A stretch of 64,000 nt of DNA, taken from positions 17,217,465 to 17,281,464 of the forward strand of contig CM060692.1 of assembly GCA_030686995.1 (NCBI GenBank), written 5' to 3'. The notes below the pieces were generated by a model, which saw nothing but the letters and a program-made list of their open reading frames with translations, ran no database searches and had not been told where the DNA came from. The stretch's first letter is position 1, and every line of letters begins with the position of its first letter. Shown in pieces: positions 1 through 11,150 of the stretch. This DNA comes from Artemisia argyi (taxonomy: Eukaryota; Streptophyta; Magnoliopsida; Asterales; Asteraceae). A program made the position numbers and the translations under genes.

Positions 1-324
1 AGACTTCTTATTGTCCAGACCATAAGTTATTGCAGCTGCAGTAGGCTCGTTGATCATGCGGATGATGTTTAAGCCAGCTATACTTCCTGCATCCTTTGTA
101 GCTTTACGTTGTGAGTCATTAAAATAAGCTGGGACCGTTACGACAGCATCTTCCACAGCTTCTCCAAGGTATGCCTCGGCGGTTTCTTTCATCTTGCCAA
201 GAACCAGTGATGAAATTTCTTCGGCCATAAGTTCCTTTTCTTGACCTTTGTAGGTGACAACAACCTTTGGTGCGTCGGAAGGCCCTTGTATCACTTTAAA
301 AGGCCACAACTTCATGTCTTTTTG

Positions 325-3300
325 TATAACGCCCAAAATTTTGCGTTAATATTTAATTAATAAATAACTAAATAATATAAATACTATACGTTAAGAATAA
401 ATACAAATTTTCTTTTTATCTTTATCCGAACCTACAAATTCAAACGCCACACTCTTTGATATAATCTTTAAACTATATACCTTCCTTTTCATTCTTTTGT
501 CCCACACATTCCCTTTTTCTTTTTTTTGTGATGATCCGAAAACATATATACATTTCCTTTTATAAAATTTCAAGAGATAAGAACACAACACATGGTTGCC
601 CAAACTCGACCAATATACACGGTTTAGCCAAGATTTGATCATATCCTTATACACATTTTCAAACTTTTCTCCAATACGTGTCATATTCTTCAACTTCACA
701 CGTTTCTTACAGGGATTGTATAACATGCTATTTAACTCAATGATATCTTTCTAAACCAAAACAAAACCCACGTTCAAACTTAGCAAAATATTCGGTCAAT
801 AATTTCAGCCTCCAACCTCCTGAGTTAGTCGAGCAGTTTGTTGACACACCCTTTATGTGCAATCTCACAATATCAGTAAACCAAACTCTAAACTCAATCA
901 CGATCTTATGAATAAAAGTGTGTGGGTTAGCGTGAGTACTGGGTTTTATTATTCATTCTGAACGCTTGAATTCATATTGCGGTTTGTTGGTTCGTATTAA
1001 GTTCGTTCATGTCGTAGTTCGTTACTCAGTTTCGGTTTGTGAGAAGGTTGGAAAGTAGCAGGAATAAGCTTGGGTTCAAGTGAGGCATTTCGAGTTCTGC
1101 GTTGTGATCATTGGTTCGCATTTGGGTAGTTCGCTTTGGTTTTATTCGCTAGTGGTGTATAGCTTGTGAACGATTGGGTTGTGGGGCTGCGTCTTGGTTT
1201 TGGTTTCGTTCATATCTCGTTAAGTCTTTGTGTTTGTGTTCGAATCGTTGTTTGTGTTCTTGTTCCTATTCGATCTGCTCTTATTCATCCTAGAGGTATA
1301 TTACCTTTAACTATCATTTTCATATATATACACTAATCATATATAAGTCACTCTCATTATATACTACGTATATACAAGAAAATCACCATGAAAGATGAGA
1401 TTTGCATGCATGGGTTAATGTCTAATATAAGACTTATATATGATCTGAAATAACATGGGACTACCAGGTGTGAGTTATGGTTTTAACATGAATATATTTT
1501 GATGATTAAACAAGAAATGAAGATTTTCGAAATCGGGTTCGGTAACACCATATACTACGTATAACATATGAAGAATAATAGTGCATGCATTCTTTATAGT
1601 TGATCATCATATATTAATATGCAATGTAATACAATATCATTATAAATTTAATTACGAGTAAGATGTTACTTATAAAACTTAGATTTACACACTTATCCCT
1701 AAACTTTGATAATTGACATTTTAAGCCCTAAACTTTGATAACTGTCACAATGAACCCTAAACTATGACATTTGTTATAATAAGCCACCAACTTAACTAAT
1801 TATCATTTGTAAGCCCTAAGTTCGATTAATTATTAATGTAACCTAAAGTTACTAAATATGGAAGGTTACTAAAAATGGAAAGCCGACTAAAATGAGCAAT
1901 CTGATTTAGAATAAGTATTAATAATGAGCCGATCATTAATTCCTGTAGACTCGCTGAAGAAGGAGTAACTTCCGATCTTTTGTTTCTGATATAGTTTCAT
2001 TTGCGGTTTAAGGTACGGATATTCAGTCTCCTTTTTAACATTCTTCGTTATTAGTACAGATATTCTGACCTTTTCAGTAAAGGTTTCTCATGATTTTCTT
2101 TCATTTGTTATCTTTCATTATTAGGGTTCCCTAAGCCATTGCTATGAAACCCTTTTGTTTATTTGAACCTTCTGATTTAACCTTCTGATTTGGACTTCTG
2201 ATTTAATATTCTGATTTAACCTTCTGATTTGGACTTCTGATTTAACCTTATGATTTGGACTTATGATTTGGACTTCTGATTTGACCTTCTGATTTAACCT
2301 TCTGATTCGGACTTCTGATTTAATCTTCTGATTTGACCTTCTGATTTAACCTTCTGATTTGGACTTCTAATTTGGACTTCTGATTTGGACTTCTGATTTA
2401 ACCTTCTGATTTGACCTTCTGATTTGGACTTCTGATTTGACCTTCTGATTTAACCTTCTGATTCGGACTTCTGATATAATCTTCTGATTTGACCTTCTGA
2501 TTTAACCTTCTGATTTGGACTTCTGATTTAACCTTCTGATTTGGACTTCTGATTTGACCTTCTGATTTAACCTTCTGATTTAGACTTCTGATATGGACTT
2601 TATGATATGAACATTTGATATGTATTTCTGACCTGATTATTATGACTTAAGATCTGTATCATTTTATGATATTCTGTATGACCTATTCTAGTTTGACACC
2701 CGAGCCAAATTTATTTCACTAGGCATGGGGGTTCCATGTCCGTGTCAGGGATGCACCTCCGACATGACTCTAGGGCAGTAGAGTGATGTTCTGCCACGTC
2801 CCTTTGATTGGTCTGCATGTGAATGGGTAGGGGCGTATGGATGCATCCTAGATCTGTTTCTGTTTCTGATATGATATGATATGATATTGTCTGGTGAATG
2901 TGGTTGTGTGTGCAATACACGTCCTTCACATTTCTGGGAGCTAGCTACTCCACCCATATGAGGACACCCCTCATTATTGTGTGATTATCTGAGAGGTCTC
3001 CCCTCTATATGTTTATGAAGATATGTGAATTATGATTATGATATGGTATCTGTTTTTGGGCTCGTGGTAGATGGCTATCCGTTACTTTCATCTTTATTTC
3101 TATTTCAGTTACTTTGATTACATTTCAGTTATTTCCGTTACACCATATTCTGCTTCACATTACTTTGTTGTTATATCTGTTCACTGAGCTTGTAAAGCTC
3201 AGCCGCATTTCTTTTCCTGCGGCAGGTTTTAGTGGGAAGCCGGGTTACGAGTGAAGAATACTTTTGGACGTGATTACATCTTCAGACTTAGTATTTATTT

Positions 3301-3446
3301 TTGTTCTCAGTTGTAACCTTGTACTTCAGATTTTACCTTTGTAACATTTGAGATTCTTTTGTATTACTTATGCTGTATGCTTGTGTTTTGCTTTGATATG
3401 TCACCATAACGTAATACTTCTACCCTTATCGGGTTGGGGTGTTACA
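325..3446 (+). mobile_element. Solo LTR of a Ty3-gypsy-type (possibly Tekay/Del-like) retrotransposon
   Basis: A 3,122-bp block without coding capacity interrupts Hsp70 exon 2. It is flanked by a perfect 5-bp duplication TTTTG (320-324 and 3447-3451). The left end TATAACGCCC and right end GGGGTGTTACA form a short imperfect inverted terminal repeat; a canonical LTR would start TG, so the first pair looks like a G-to-A change. Near the 3' end (about 3183-3222) is a small hairpin-like CACTGAGCTTGTAAAGCTCA stretch of the kind seen near the polyadenylation region of long chromovirus LTRs. No primer-binding site, polypurine tract or internal genes are present, so this is one LTR left after LTR-LTR recombination. 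Lineage is inferred; solo-LTR status is well supported by the target duplication. Confidence 0.85.
2165..2592 (+). repeat. Minisatellite of TTCTGATTT-type units inside the solo LTR
   Basis: About 430 bp built from alternating 12-bp units, AACCTTCTGATTT and GGACTTCTGATTT, with variants such as TTCTGATATAATC. The two unit types alternate irregularly, suggesting expansion by slippage of a 24-bp dimer. No coding potential. Confidence 0.9.
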
Positions 3447-4060
3447 TTTTGCACTTTGGAATCACTATATTTTCTTCCAATTAGCCTCTTAGCATCTGAA
3501 ATTGTATATATCCACATTAATTTATTATAGCCAATAAATAGCAAAGTAAAATCATAAACTAAATCAACAAAAATTAATTCATGCCACCAAATAATAGAAG
3601 GTTGAGATGAGGCAAAAGAGATCATATATCGCATGTTAACTTCACCTATTATATAACGATTGATTTTTTATCTTCTAATAAGTGATCGAACCATAAAACT
3701 CAGCCAGTCAGTAACGAGCAAATAATTTTTTCATAAACGAATGACCTAAGCCATATCGATAAATATAAACATATCTGCATAAAAATCATAAACTAATAGC
3801 AGTAAATTATGATCGATAAATACTTTTGTGTTAATATATGAATGAAAACACTGACCAAATATGGTGTTGGCAGAATTCATTGCCTGTTGATTCTTGGCAG
3901 CATCACCAATGAGACGATCTGCACGAGTGAATGCAACACAAGAGGGTGTTGTTCTGTTGCCTTGATCATTAGGTACGATCTCGACTCGGTCATTCTTCCA
4001 AACAGCTACACAAGAGTACGTTGTTCCGAGGTCAATCCCGATCGCTGGCCTGCTGCCCAT

Positions 4061-4337
4061 TGATTAGTATGTGTGTCACTTTATATACATCATTCATAAG
4101 ATTTCTTACCATTTTCAACTTTTTACTTTACGTGGCTTTTAGGCATGCATATCGTCACAAAATCTCATATTCCCTTAAAACAGATTTCAAGCTACTATTT
4201 TTACAGCAACTTTCCATTTTATTTATCAAAATTCTAAAAGATGCAAGTAATATAAATACAATATAAATTTACGCTAGATTTGGGAATATATGATATATAC
4301 TACGTAGTTGATTAGTTTTAAGATTAACTAGATTACC
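4061..4337 (-). promoter_or_regulatory. Presumed upstream region of the Hsp70 gene
   Basis: Read on the minus strand, a TATATAAAG-type box lies at 4087-4080, only about 20 bases before the ATG. If used, the leader would be almost absent. I see no clear run of three alternating GAA/TTC heat-shock modules. A strong heat-inducible promoter is therefore not evident. Confidence 0.35.
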
Positions 4338-4925
4338 AAGTTTTTACACATGCTTTTATGCACGTTTTTATACGCATTTTTGCACACATTTTTACACATG
4401 TTTTTATAAACGTTTTTACATACGTTTTCATACACATTTTAAACACGTTTTTACACCCTTTTTCACACACATTTTTATACGCGTTTTTACAAACGTATTT
4501 ATACGCGTTTTTACAAACATATTTATACGCGTTTTTATACATGTCTTTATACAAGTTGTTATACATGTTTTTATATACGTTTTTAAAAACGTGTATAAAA
4601 ACTTGTATAAAATGTGTAAAAAAATACCAATAAAAATGTTTGTAAAAACGAGTATAAAAACGTGTGTAAAAACGTGTATAACAATTTGTATAAAAACGTG
4701 TGTTAAAACATGTGTAAAAATGTGTGTAGAAACGTGTATAAAAACGTGTATAAAAACATGTGTAAAAACGTCTATAAAAATGTGTATGAAAACGTGTATA
4801 AAAAACATTTATAAAAACGTGTGTAAAACAACGTATAAAAATGTGTGTAAAGATGTGCATAAAAACGTGTACTGTGTGTAAAAACGTGTGTAACGACGTT
4901 TGTAAAAACGTGTGCAAAAATGTTT
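4338..4925. repeat. 590-bp inverted array of 10-13-bp units, hairpin-forming
   Basis: The left half (about 4338-4585) consists of degenerate CGTTTTTACACA/ TACGTTTTTATA units. The right half (about 4586-4925) consists of the reverse complement, ACGTGTATAAAAACG. The whole is an imperfect palindrome centred near 4585. Open frames on both strands translate to Phe/Thr/His or Lys/Thr/Cys periodic strings, an artefact of the short unit. I treat it as non-coding. Confidence 0.88.
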
Positions 4926-5443
4926 ATAAATGAACTAACGTTGTAAACGATCGTTGATATAAAGAAGTAATGATATGTTTGATTTCAACTACTTTAATAC
5001 TAATCTTTGGAATATCATAATTTTTTAACATGAAACTAGAAAACAAGTACATAGTGCAATACATGAAGTAAATGACACTGGTGAACCAAATGGTCTTGCA
5101 AAGTTATGACATCTATCAAACTTCAACTACCAAATATCACACACACACACAAAATCCAAAAGCATTACTACAATGGAAGTCTTTAATTACTATACTAATG
5201 GTGAAGACAACAACCATTACTATAATGAAAGTGTTTGCATTTTGTTGTGTTCTCCAAAACACTATCATTGCTTTGAAATTCTTCATTTTTTTTTTTTTTT
5301 TTGATTAATGGCGGGAGGAGGTGATGTTGGATGGGTTAGGGTTTACTAGTAGTAGTGAAAGTAGTGAGCGTAGTATTAAAAATAAAACTATATTTGTATG
5401 ATGACTAGAGATATGGGTCAATTGGTAAAACAAAAAAAAGAGA
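4926..5443. other. AT-rich spacer, nothing recognised
   Basis: About 500 bp with a short CA microsatellite (5139-5152) and a T17 run (5286-5302). No gene, RNA or element ends were identified. Confidence 0.6.
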
Positions 5444-5676
5444 TACTCCCTCCATCACCAAACTTAAGTCTAGTTTTGACTTTGCAACTTTAACCTTTGT
5501 TATATATTTTATTATTGTATAATACTTGATAAAAAGTATAATAATAAAAATATATTTAAAATACAATCCATTTATATATTTTGCATCAAATATATTATAT
5601 AACACAAAAAAAAAATTAAAGTCAAAGTTGCAAAGAAAAAGTCAAAATGGACTTAAATTTTAAGATAGAGGTAGTA
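5444..5676. mobile_element. Stowaway-like (Tc1/mariner) MITE
   Basis: Inverted ends CTCCCTCCATCACC (from 5446) and ...AAGATAGAGGTAG (to 5674) match the usual plant Stowaway/mariner end pattern. Flanking TA dinucleotides are at 5444-5445 and 5675-5676. Subterminal arms (AAAGTCAAAGTTGCAA and its complement TTGCAACTTTAACC) also pair. About 230 bp, no ORF. Confidence 0.7.
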
Positions 5677-5968
5677 TACAAAAGTTCAATATAGATTCAT
5701 ATTTATCATAAATCCAAATTAATCAATCCTAGCCATTATTATTATTTTTTTTTTTATAAAAAAAATGATAAATAAATAAACTTTCACAATTTAAAAAAAA
5801 AATTAAATGTCTCGCAAACCATTAATCGTTACGCGAAAAAAACATGCCATCACGACGATAATTAAATTATCTTTCTCTAGATACATGCAGTTATATAAAA
5901 TCACATATGATTTGATTTTTACAAATCACGTGTGATTTTTTTGGGCATAAATTTTGAAAAAAAAAATC
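5677..5968. other. AT-rich spacer
   Basis: No gene or element boundaries seen. It contains two GATTTGATTTTTACAAATC-like short inverted motifs near 5909-5935. Confidence 0.5.
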
Positions 5969-6098
5969 GTCGAAAGTAGGGATGAACATTTCGACCCGAA
6001 TCCCTAAATTGAATCGGAACTGAACCGGAACCGTACCGATTCCCGATATACGGTACGATACCGGGACTACGAAATAAGGTGAAAAAAATCAGGACCAC

Positions 6099-7509
6099 TG
6101 ATGAGGCGAAAAATGAACCACTTTTAGGGGGTCATTTAAGCCCGGAATTGAATTTATTTGATCAAATATTGCCCTAAATCGTTCCTTTTGTGATTTTAGG
6201 TACTTTGGGAGTGAAATCTGGAAAAGGAAGCAATTCGGACGTTTTTGGAGCATAAAAGTGAAGAAAACGCCAAAGTCTTAATTTTTCTTGCTGGGAACAG
6301 TAGGTGACTGCGTCAAGAAGGAATTTCTGACGGCGTCAAGAGTAATTTCCATGACGACCCAATACAGAATTGACGGCGTCACAAGGTAGGGCGTCAAGAG
6401 TAAAATGCATGACGGCCTGGAAATGCATAACACATGACGACGTCAAAAGTAGATCAAGGCAGTCCGAGAAATATTTTGGCGGCGAGATGACGGCGTCACA
6501 AAATTTGTCTTGACGCCGTCAGACCCTATTCCCTATATATAGTTTTCTAATTTTCACATTAAAAGGAGAGAAGTTTTGGAGAAACCCTAAGTACGAACTT
6601 GGTACGAATTTTACAGGTTTTTCAAGGGTTCTAAGCCCTTGATACCTTTCATGTGTAATTGAGATAAGTATTCTTTTAATTCAATCAATATGTCTATGTG
6701 TTGGTTGTCTATATCTTGTTTTGTCTTAATTTCATCATGCTAGGCTAGATCTATCTTGTGTTTGCTTGGATCTAATGAAACCTAGATGTTAATTATGTGT
6801 TGATTACTTGTTTATAGTTGTATTGGATGAATGAATTCGATGTTAGGCTTAAGAAAACTGGCAGATCTCCAAATGATAACATGCTTGAACGTCTTAGGAA
6901 ACATGAACTGACGTGCACTAGGTTTTATTGGTTGTATTTAATGCATGAGTAAATTCTAATGATCCCATGTTAGGAGCTTCTTAGCCGGCTCGACATAGGA
7001 GTGAAGTAGGCACTCATAGGATTGGGGAATTAAGTGCGCCACCCCATGAATGGTATTAATGAATACAATCCGTCATCCACGCAACTATAACAAGTAATTA
7101 ACGTGTAAAAGATATCTAGGGAGTAGTGAAATCTAAATAAACACATTTTCTCCACTTATTGCTCACAACCTTAGTTAAATTAGTTTATTTTCATTTCTTG
7201 TATTTTATTTTGATTGCATCTTTAGTATTGGGTTAGTTGACTAACAACTAATTCCGCCCAAATCCTTCAAACCCGATATTTTTACTTGCTTTTCTAAAAA
7301 AATATAAAAATACAAAAATAATCATCCCTCATCTTTAGAACTAGTATTTAGGTTTTCTAATCCTAGCGATACCATTCCTAGCTGAACGATCAATCCCCCG
7401 GTACTTGTCAATATACTATACTACAACGATCAGGTACACTGCCTGGTGGGGGTTGTAAGCTTCTCAAGATCCCTTGAGAGGTAAAGCCTAGTGCGATTCC
7501 CACGTATCA
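6099..7509 (+). repeat. 5' LTR with repeated TGACGGCGTCA motifs and TATA box
   Basis: Between about 6305 and 6522 there are roughly nine copies or variants of TGACGGCGTCAAG / TGACGACGTCA, several palindromic. A TATATATA box follows at 6534-6541, so this cluster sits where an LTR enhancer would be. The U3/R/U5 limits cannot be fixed by eye, but transcription should begin some 30 bp after the TATA box. Confidence 0.9.
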
Positions 7510-7515
7510 AGTTTT

Positions 7516-7534
7516 TGGCGCCGCAGCCTGGGGA
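7516..7534 (+). promoter_or_regulatory. Primer-binding site for minus-strand DNA synthesis
   Basis: TGGCGCCGCAGCCTGGGGA begins six bases past the 5' LTR. It resembles the TGGCGCCGTTGCCGGGGA-type site of Athila elements (usually paired with a tRNA-Asp 3' end) with a few changes in its second half. Confidence 0.7.
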
Positions 7535-7691
7535 ATAGTTATTGTCTAGGTTAGAATCTCTTTTTATTTGGTCTACTTGCTAGATTCCTTTCTAGTAAGA
7601 TTTTATCTTTATTTTTAGGTTTTCTTTAGTCTATCTTTTTCTTTGTGCCTTTGTTAGTAAATTAAATTCATTGACTATTCCGTTGACCATT

Positions 7692-8693
7692 ATGGAAAAC
7701 GCGAATCCATCCCTTTCCCCTAGAGAAGTGGCTGAGTTACGTGAACAAATTGAGAGTGAGATTAGGGAACTTAGGGAGCTTAATAGGTTGATTAAGGTTG
7801 AGCTCGAACATGCATTTAGTGACCTAGCGACTGCCTTGTATTCAAATGAGGACCTAGGGCCTAATGACATTGTGAATGTTGTTGAGGGACTAGAAGAGGG
7901 GGAAATAGATCCGAAGCTTAATGGCTATTTTAATCTATACCCCACTAAGGAGGAGATTGCATATTATAATAATCTTATTGATAACCCGCGATCTCCCTTC
8001 ACTATAATCGAATCTAAGATAAAGAGAGGCGATCCCAAGAATGCTAAGATACCATGTATGATTGGGTATAGGCACATTAACAATGCTTACATTGACTTTA
8101 AGTCTCCAATCAACATTATGTCCTCAACTGTTTATAATGATATAGTGAAAACAAGACTTGAACCTAGAAAAGATCCCAAATACCCCGGTGGAGTTTGTAA
8201 CTTTGTCGGGAGAGTCAAAGGTCTACATGTCTTTGTTGGTAATTTCACTTTTGTCACCGACTTTATGATTGTGGAAGATCTTGCTAATGCTATTAATTGT
8301 CGATTATCCAATGTTGTGTTTGGCAAACCGTTTGTTGAGGAGTCTAAGTTGGAATATGATGAGATAGAAGGAACGATCCGATTTGCAAGTAACACCGATA
8401 GTATCACTTATAGGATGCCTAATAGGATGAAAGAATTTCGCTTTATATCCCGGTTTGATAAGGATAACGTTGGTGCTTTTGAGGACATCAATGAAGAGGA
8501 TAAGAAAAAGGGCATGGATTATGTATGGGAAAAAAGGAGTCTTTATTACAAAGATTGCTTGGCCCTAGGACCAAGGTATAAAGTCGATAAAGAATTTGCC
8601 CAAAAGATTATGGGGGCGGTTGAGAAAAAGGTAATTGGTTTCTACAAAGAATATTTACAATCGGAGAGTGGAACCAACGATGAGGTCACGTAG
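7692..8693 (+). CDS. Retrotransposon protein with a degenerate retropepsin-like fold
   Basis: 333 residues from ATG 7692, chosen because the reading frame upstream has no other ATG and the first Met is followed by a natural acidic N terminus. Residues about 10-45 are rich in Glu/Arg/Leu and could form a coiled coil. Residues about 120-235 follow the layout of the aspartic-protease domain of plant Ty3 elements: a CMIG strand, IDFKSPINIMSSTVYNDI where active enzymes have an Asp-Thr/Ser-Gly-Ala-Ser-x-Asn-x-Met loop, then FVTDFMIVEDLANAI and VVFGKPFVEESKLEYDEIEG. The catalytic triad is changed to Asp-Phe-Lys (from residue 135), so proteolysis is not expected. It has no zinc knuckle, RT or integrase. 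It is the sole protein of a young element, so it may bind element RNA or particles, but that is inference. The fold call is by eye and moderately sure. Confidence 0.72.
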   Translation: MENANPSLSPREVAELREQIESEIRELRELNRLIKVELEHAFSDLATALYSNEDLGPNDIVNVVEGLEEGEIDPKLNGYFNLYPTKEEIAYYNNLIDNPRSPFTIIESKIKRGDPKNAKIPCMIGYRHINNAYIDFKSPINIMSSTVYNDIVKTRLEPRKDPKYPGGVCNFVGRVKGLHVFVGNFTFVTDFMIVEDLANAINCRLSNVVFGKPFVEESKLEYDEIEGTIRFASNTDSITYRMPNRMKEFRFISRFDKDNVGAFEDINEEDKKKGMDYVWEKRSLYYKDCLALGPRYKVDKEFAQKIMGAVEKKVIGFYKEYLQSESGTNDEVT

Positions 8694-11150
8694 TAACCCA
8701 TGACCTTGAGTCTAGCTACAAGACTCGTAAATAAAGAAAAGCGCTTCTTGGGAGGCAACCTATGTTTTGTGTGATTTTATTTTGTTTGTTTGTTATTTGC
8801 TTCCGTATGCATGCTTTATTTCTATTGTTGGTAGATCATGTTTCTCAATTAAATAGTGGAAATACTTTACTTTGTTGTTTTGGCCTAGTCTTAACTCCAC
8901 CTAAAAGTATTTTTGCAAAAGATAAGTGTAAGGGGAAACCCCAAATATGTTTTTAAGAAACAAACCGATCATGATTCTCCACAATATTAAGTGAACATGT
9001 ATATTCGTATTTGTTAGAGTCAAATGCTTGTATTGAGTCATAATGAAGATTTGCAGGATTTTCCAGGAAGTATGACCAAGTTTTTCCAGAAATTTCCCGG
9101 AAACTTAACATAAGAATTTCTGCAGGTCACTTCTGACGGCGTCAAGTATTAATTCTTGACGGCGTCACGTGTAAAAATCTGGAAATTTTACCGGTTTTGT
9201 TTTTCTAACAGAGTCTTATGGTTTTTGTGAATTATTAAGTTTTATAATCTCCAGGAAATCTGAAAACTTCATTCCACAAGCATTATATCTTATCTTGTTT
9301 TCTAGGATTTAGTAACTTATATAGGATGCCGTCGATTTTACGCGAGGTTGTTTTGTCTATTTTCTCAGGATTTACAGGTTATGTATGACAAGAAGATGAT
9401 TTATATTCTGGAAGGGAAGCTTTGATTGTTCATTTTCTTAGAGGAAGATTTAACCTGGCCACCTTATTATCTATACCGAGTGAATCAGGGGAGTATTTGA
9501 TTTCATTCTTTTTACTTTTTCACTTTTACATTCTTTACTTGAATATTGGGGACAATGTTCATCTTAAGTGTAAGGGGAGGGTAAAAAGATGATACCTTAC
9601 ATGTACACTTTCGCTTGAGTTTGTTTTGTTTGATAGTAGATGTGTAATAAAACTATGAGAAATACTTGTTAGTGCAATTTTAGCGCCAAATTTAAAATTT
9701 TTTACAACATTTAGGAGTGAAACTTTAGCCATAGCAAGCGTCTCATGGATAGGAGATTGTATGACTAGCACATAACCGTATATTCAGAAAAATTTTCCAC
9801 CAAAATATGTGAGGTTCGCCTTTAGATTTGATAGGAAAAGCATTTATTATTAGTGCTTATGAGTGTACCGGTAGCATTTAGATTCTAGAACTTGCGTTAG
9901 TGATACATACCGAGACCGCTAGTGAGACTACATTCGTGTAGTAGGATTTACTACATGATACGAGGCATTAGGATCACCCTTGTGTTAAACCCGTATTATA
10001 ATTGCTTGACCATTTAAGTCATATTACTTAGCTAGTTAAGTCAACTAATTTTTTCCCACACCCTTAGCGTTGTACTCATTTTTAGTACACGAAACCCCTA
10101 GTACACCCCTCCGAGCCTATCTTTTCGTTTCTAACTTTAAGCATTTTACTTAAAGGAAGAATTTGTTACACCCCACTTAAATGTACACCCAAATCGCCTT
10201 AGCCTTCCGTGTATGCGCTCATCTTTAGTGCATTATTGTTATTTGTTAAACCCTAAGTTAACTATCTAATTGATTACATGGTTGCTAAGTCGAGTCATAT
10301 CCTTGTACATATTGTTTTGGGACGATTGGGACTCATGGGTAAAGTACTTGTTTTATGGAGTAATGGGGAAGAACGTCATTTATTACCCCCATACGTACGT
10401 TAATCTTAAAAGTGCTCCAAGTGTTTTGATTTTCTTAATTCGAGTCATTAGATTAGTTTATTGTAAAGTATGTAAAAATTCAAGTGTAAGGGGAATGTTC
10501 ATTCCCTATGATGTATTATTTTGGATGGTAGGGTAAGAGTGTATGCAAGAAAAAGAAAAAAAGAAAAAAAAATAGAAAAAAAAAGAAAAAGAGAAAAAAC
10601 ATACGGACTACCATCCCTTTTTACTCTATGTTCATTTTATGTTTTTGTTATTTTTCATTTATTAGCTTAAGTCGAGTCTAGTCTTGGCTTAGCAACGCCA
10701 TCTTGTACATGTAATTAATCAAGATTGTTAACTCGCCACCAGTAAAACTTCCTTTATCCAACAAAACCGTGTATTTCATATCCCTACACCTAACGTTACA
10801 ACCCTTTAAAAGACCTCTTTGATAGTTTATCCTAGGTGCTTACGCCATGTGGTGGAGGTTTGATCCTTTCCTCAGCCTATGGTAATCTATTTTGCTATGA
10901 CAGGTAGTGAGAGATATCTTCCATTTCTATATTGTAATTTATACTTTATTACACCCGAGAGATGTGAGTATCTAAACACTATTTGTGAGGTGCTTGTGTA
11001 TGACCTCCGTGCTTGTCTGCTGGTCTTTAGTGGAACGATTATTTGTTGTAATTACTTTTATATTAGTGTTAAATGACCCCTAACTTGTATTTTGACTAGA
11101 ATAAAAGTGCATTTGCTTGAGGACAAGCAAATCTCAAGTGTAAGGATATA
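8694..11150 (+). other. Long non-coding 3' interior of the retrotransposon
   Basis: 2.4 kb without a convincing ORF. The phrase AAGTGTAAGGGG (or AAGTGTAAGGA) recurs at about 8926, 9567, 10481 and 11135. Two TGACGGCGTCA motifs sit at about 9132-9168. A purine tract (A/G only, about 10547-10600) and the GAGGACAAGCAAATCTC segment before the 3' LTR are likely relevant to plus-strand priming or packaging. Small ORFs here are unsupported. Confidence 0.6.

Larger units (their letters stand above)
1..4060 (-). pseudogene. Hsp70 (cytosolic DnaK-type chaperone), 5' part, split by an LTR insertion
   Basis: An ATP-dependent Hsp70 chaperone; about the first 190 residues of the usual ~650 are in the window and the gene continues past base 1. 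Exon 1 is 4060-3856, beginning [16 protein letters not shown], which carries the Hsp70 signature IDLGTTYS and the nucleotide-binding phosphate loop. It ends after NTIF in phase 1 at a GT donor (3855). Intron 1 is 3855-3496, at the conserved plant Hsp70 position before DAKRLIG. Exon 2 starts at 3495 and reads DAKRLIGRKYSDSKVQ. It is then interrupted by foreign DNA (325-3446) and resumes in frame at 319 with [14 protein letters not shown], running on through [13 protein letters not shown] and [16 protein letters not shown] to the edge. There is no organelle or ER signal at the N terminus. As it stands the message would read through opposite-strand LTR sequence with early stops, so full-length Hsp70 is unlikely. 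Family assignment is certain; the pseudogene status depends on the insertion being fixed. Confidence 0.93.

Noticed and set aside
391..726. 111-codon Lys-rich ORF in the solo LTR
   Set aside because: No similarity to retroelement proteins and no codon bias; lies in LTR DNA.
2161..2600. Possible CRISPR-like array
   Set aside because: Units are 12-24 bp, contiguous and degenerate, without distinct spacers, and lie in a plant LTR.
4333..4917. Overlapping ORFs of 91-194 codons on both strands
   Set aside because: Periodic low-complexity translations of an inverted short-unit array; no start context, no non-repeat sequence.
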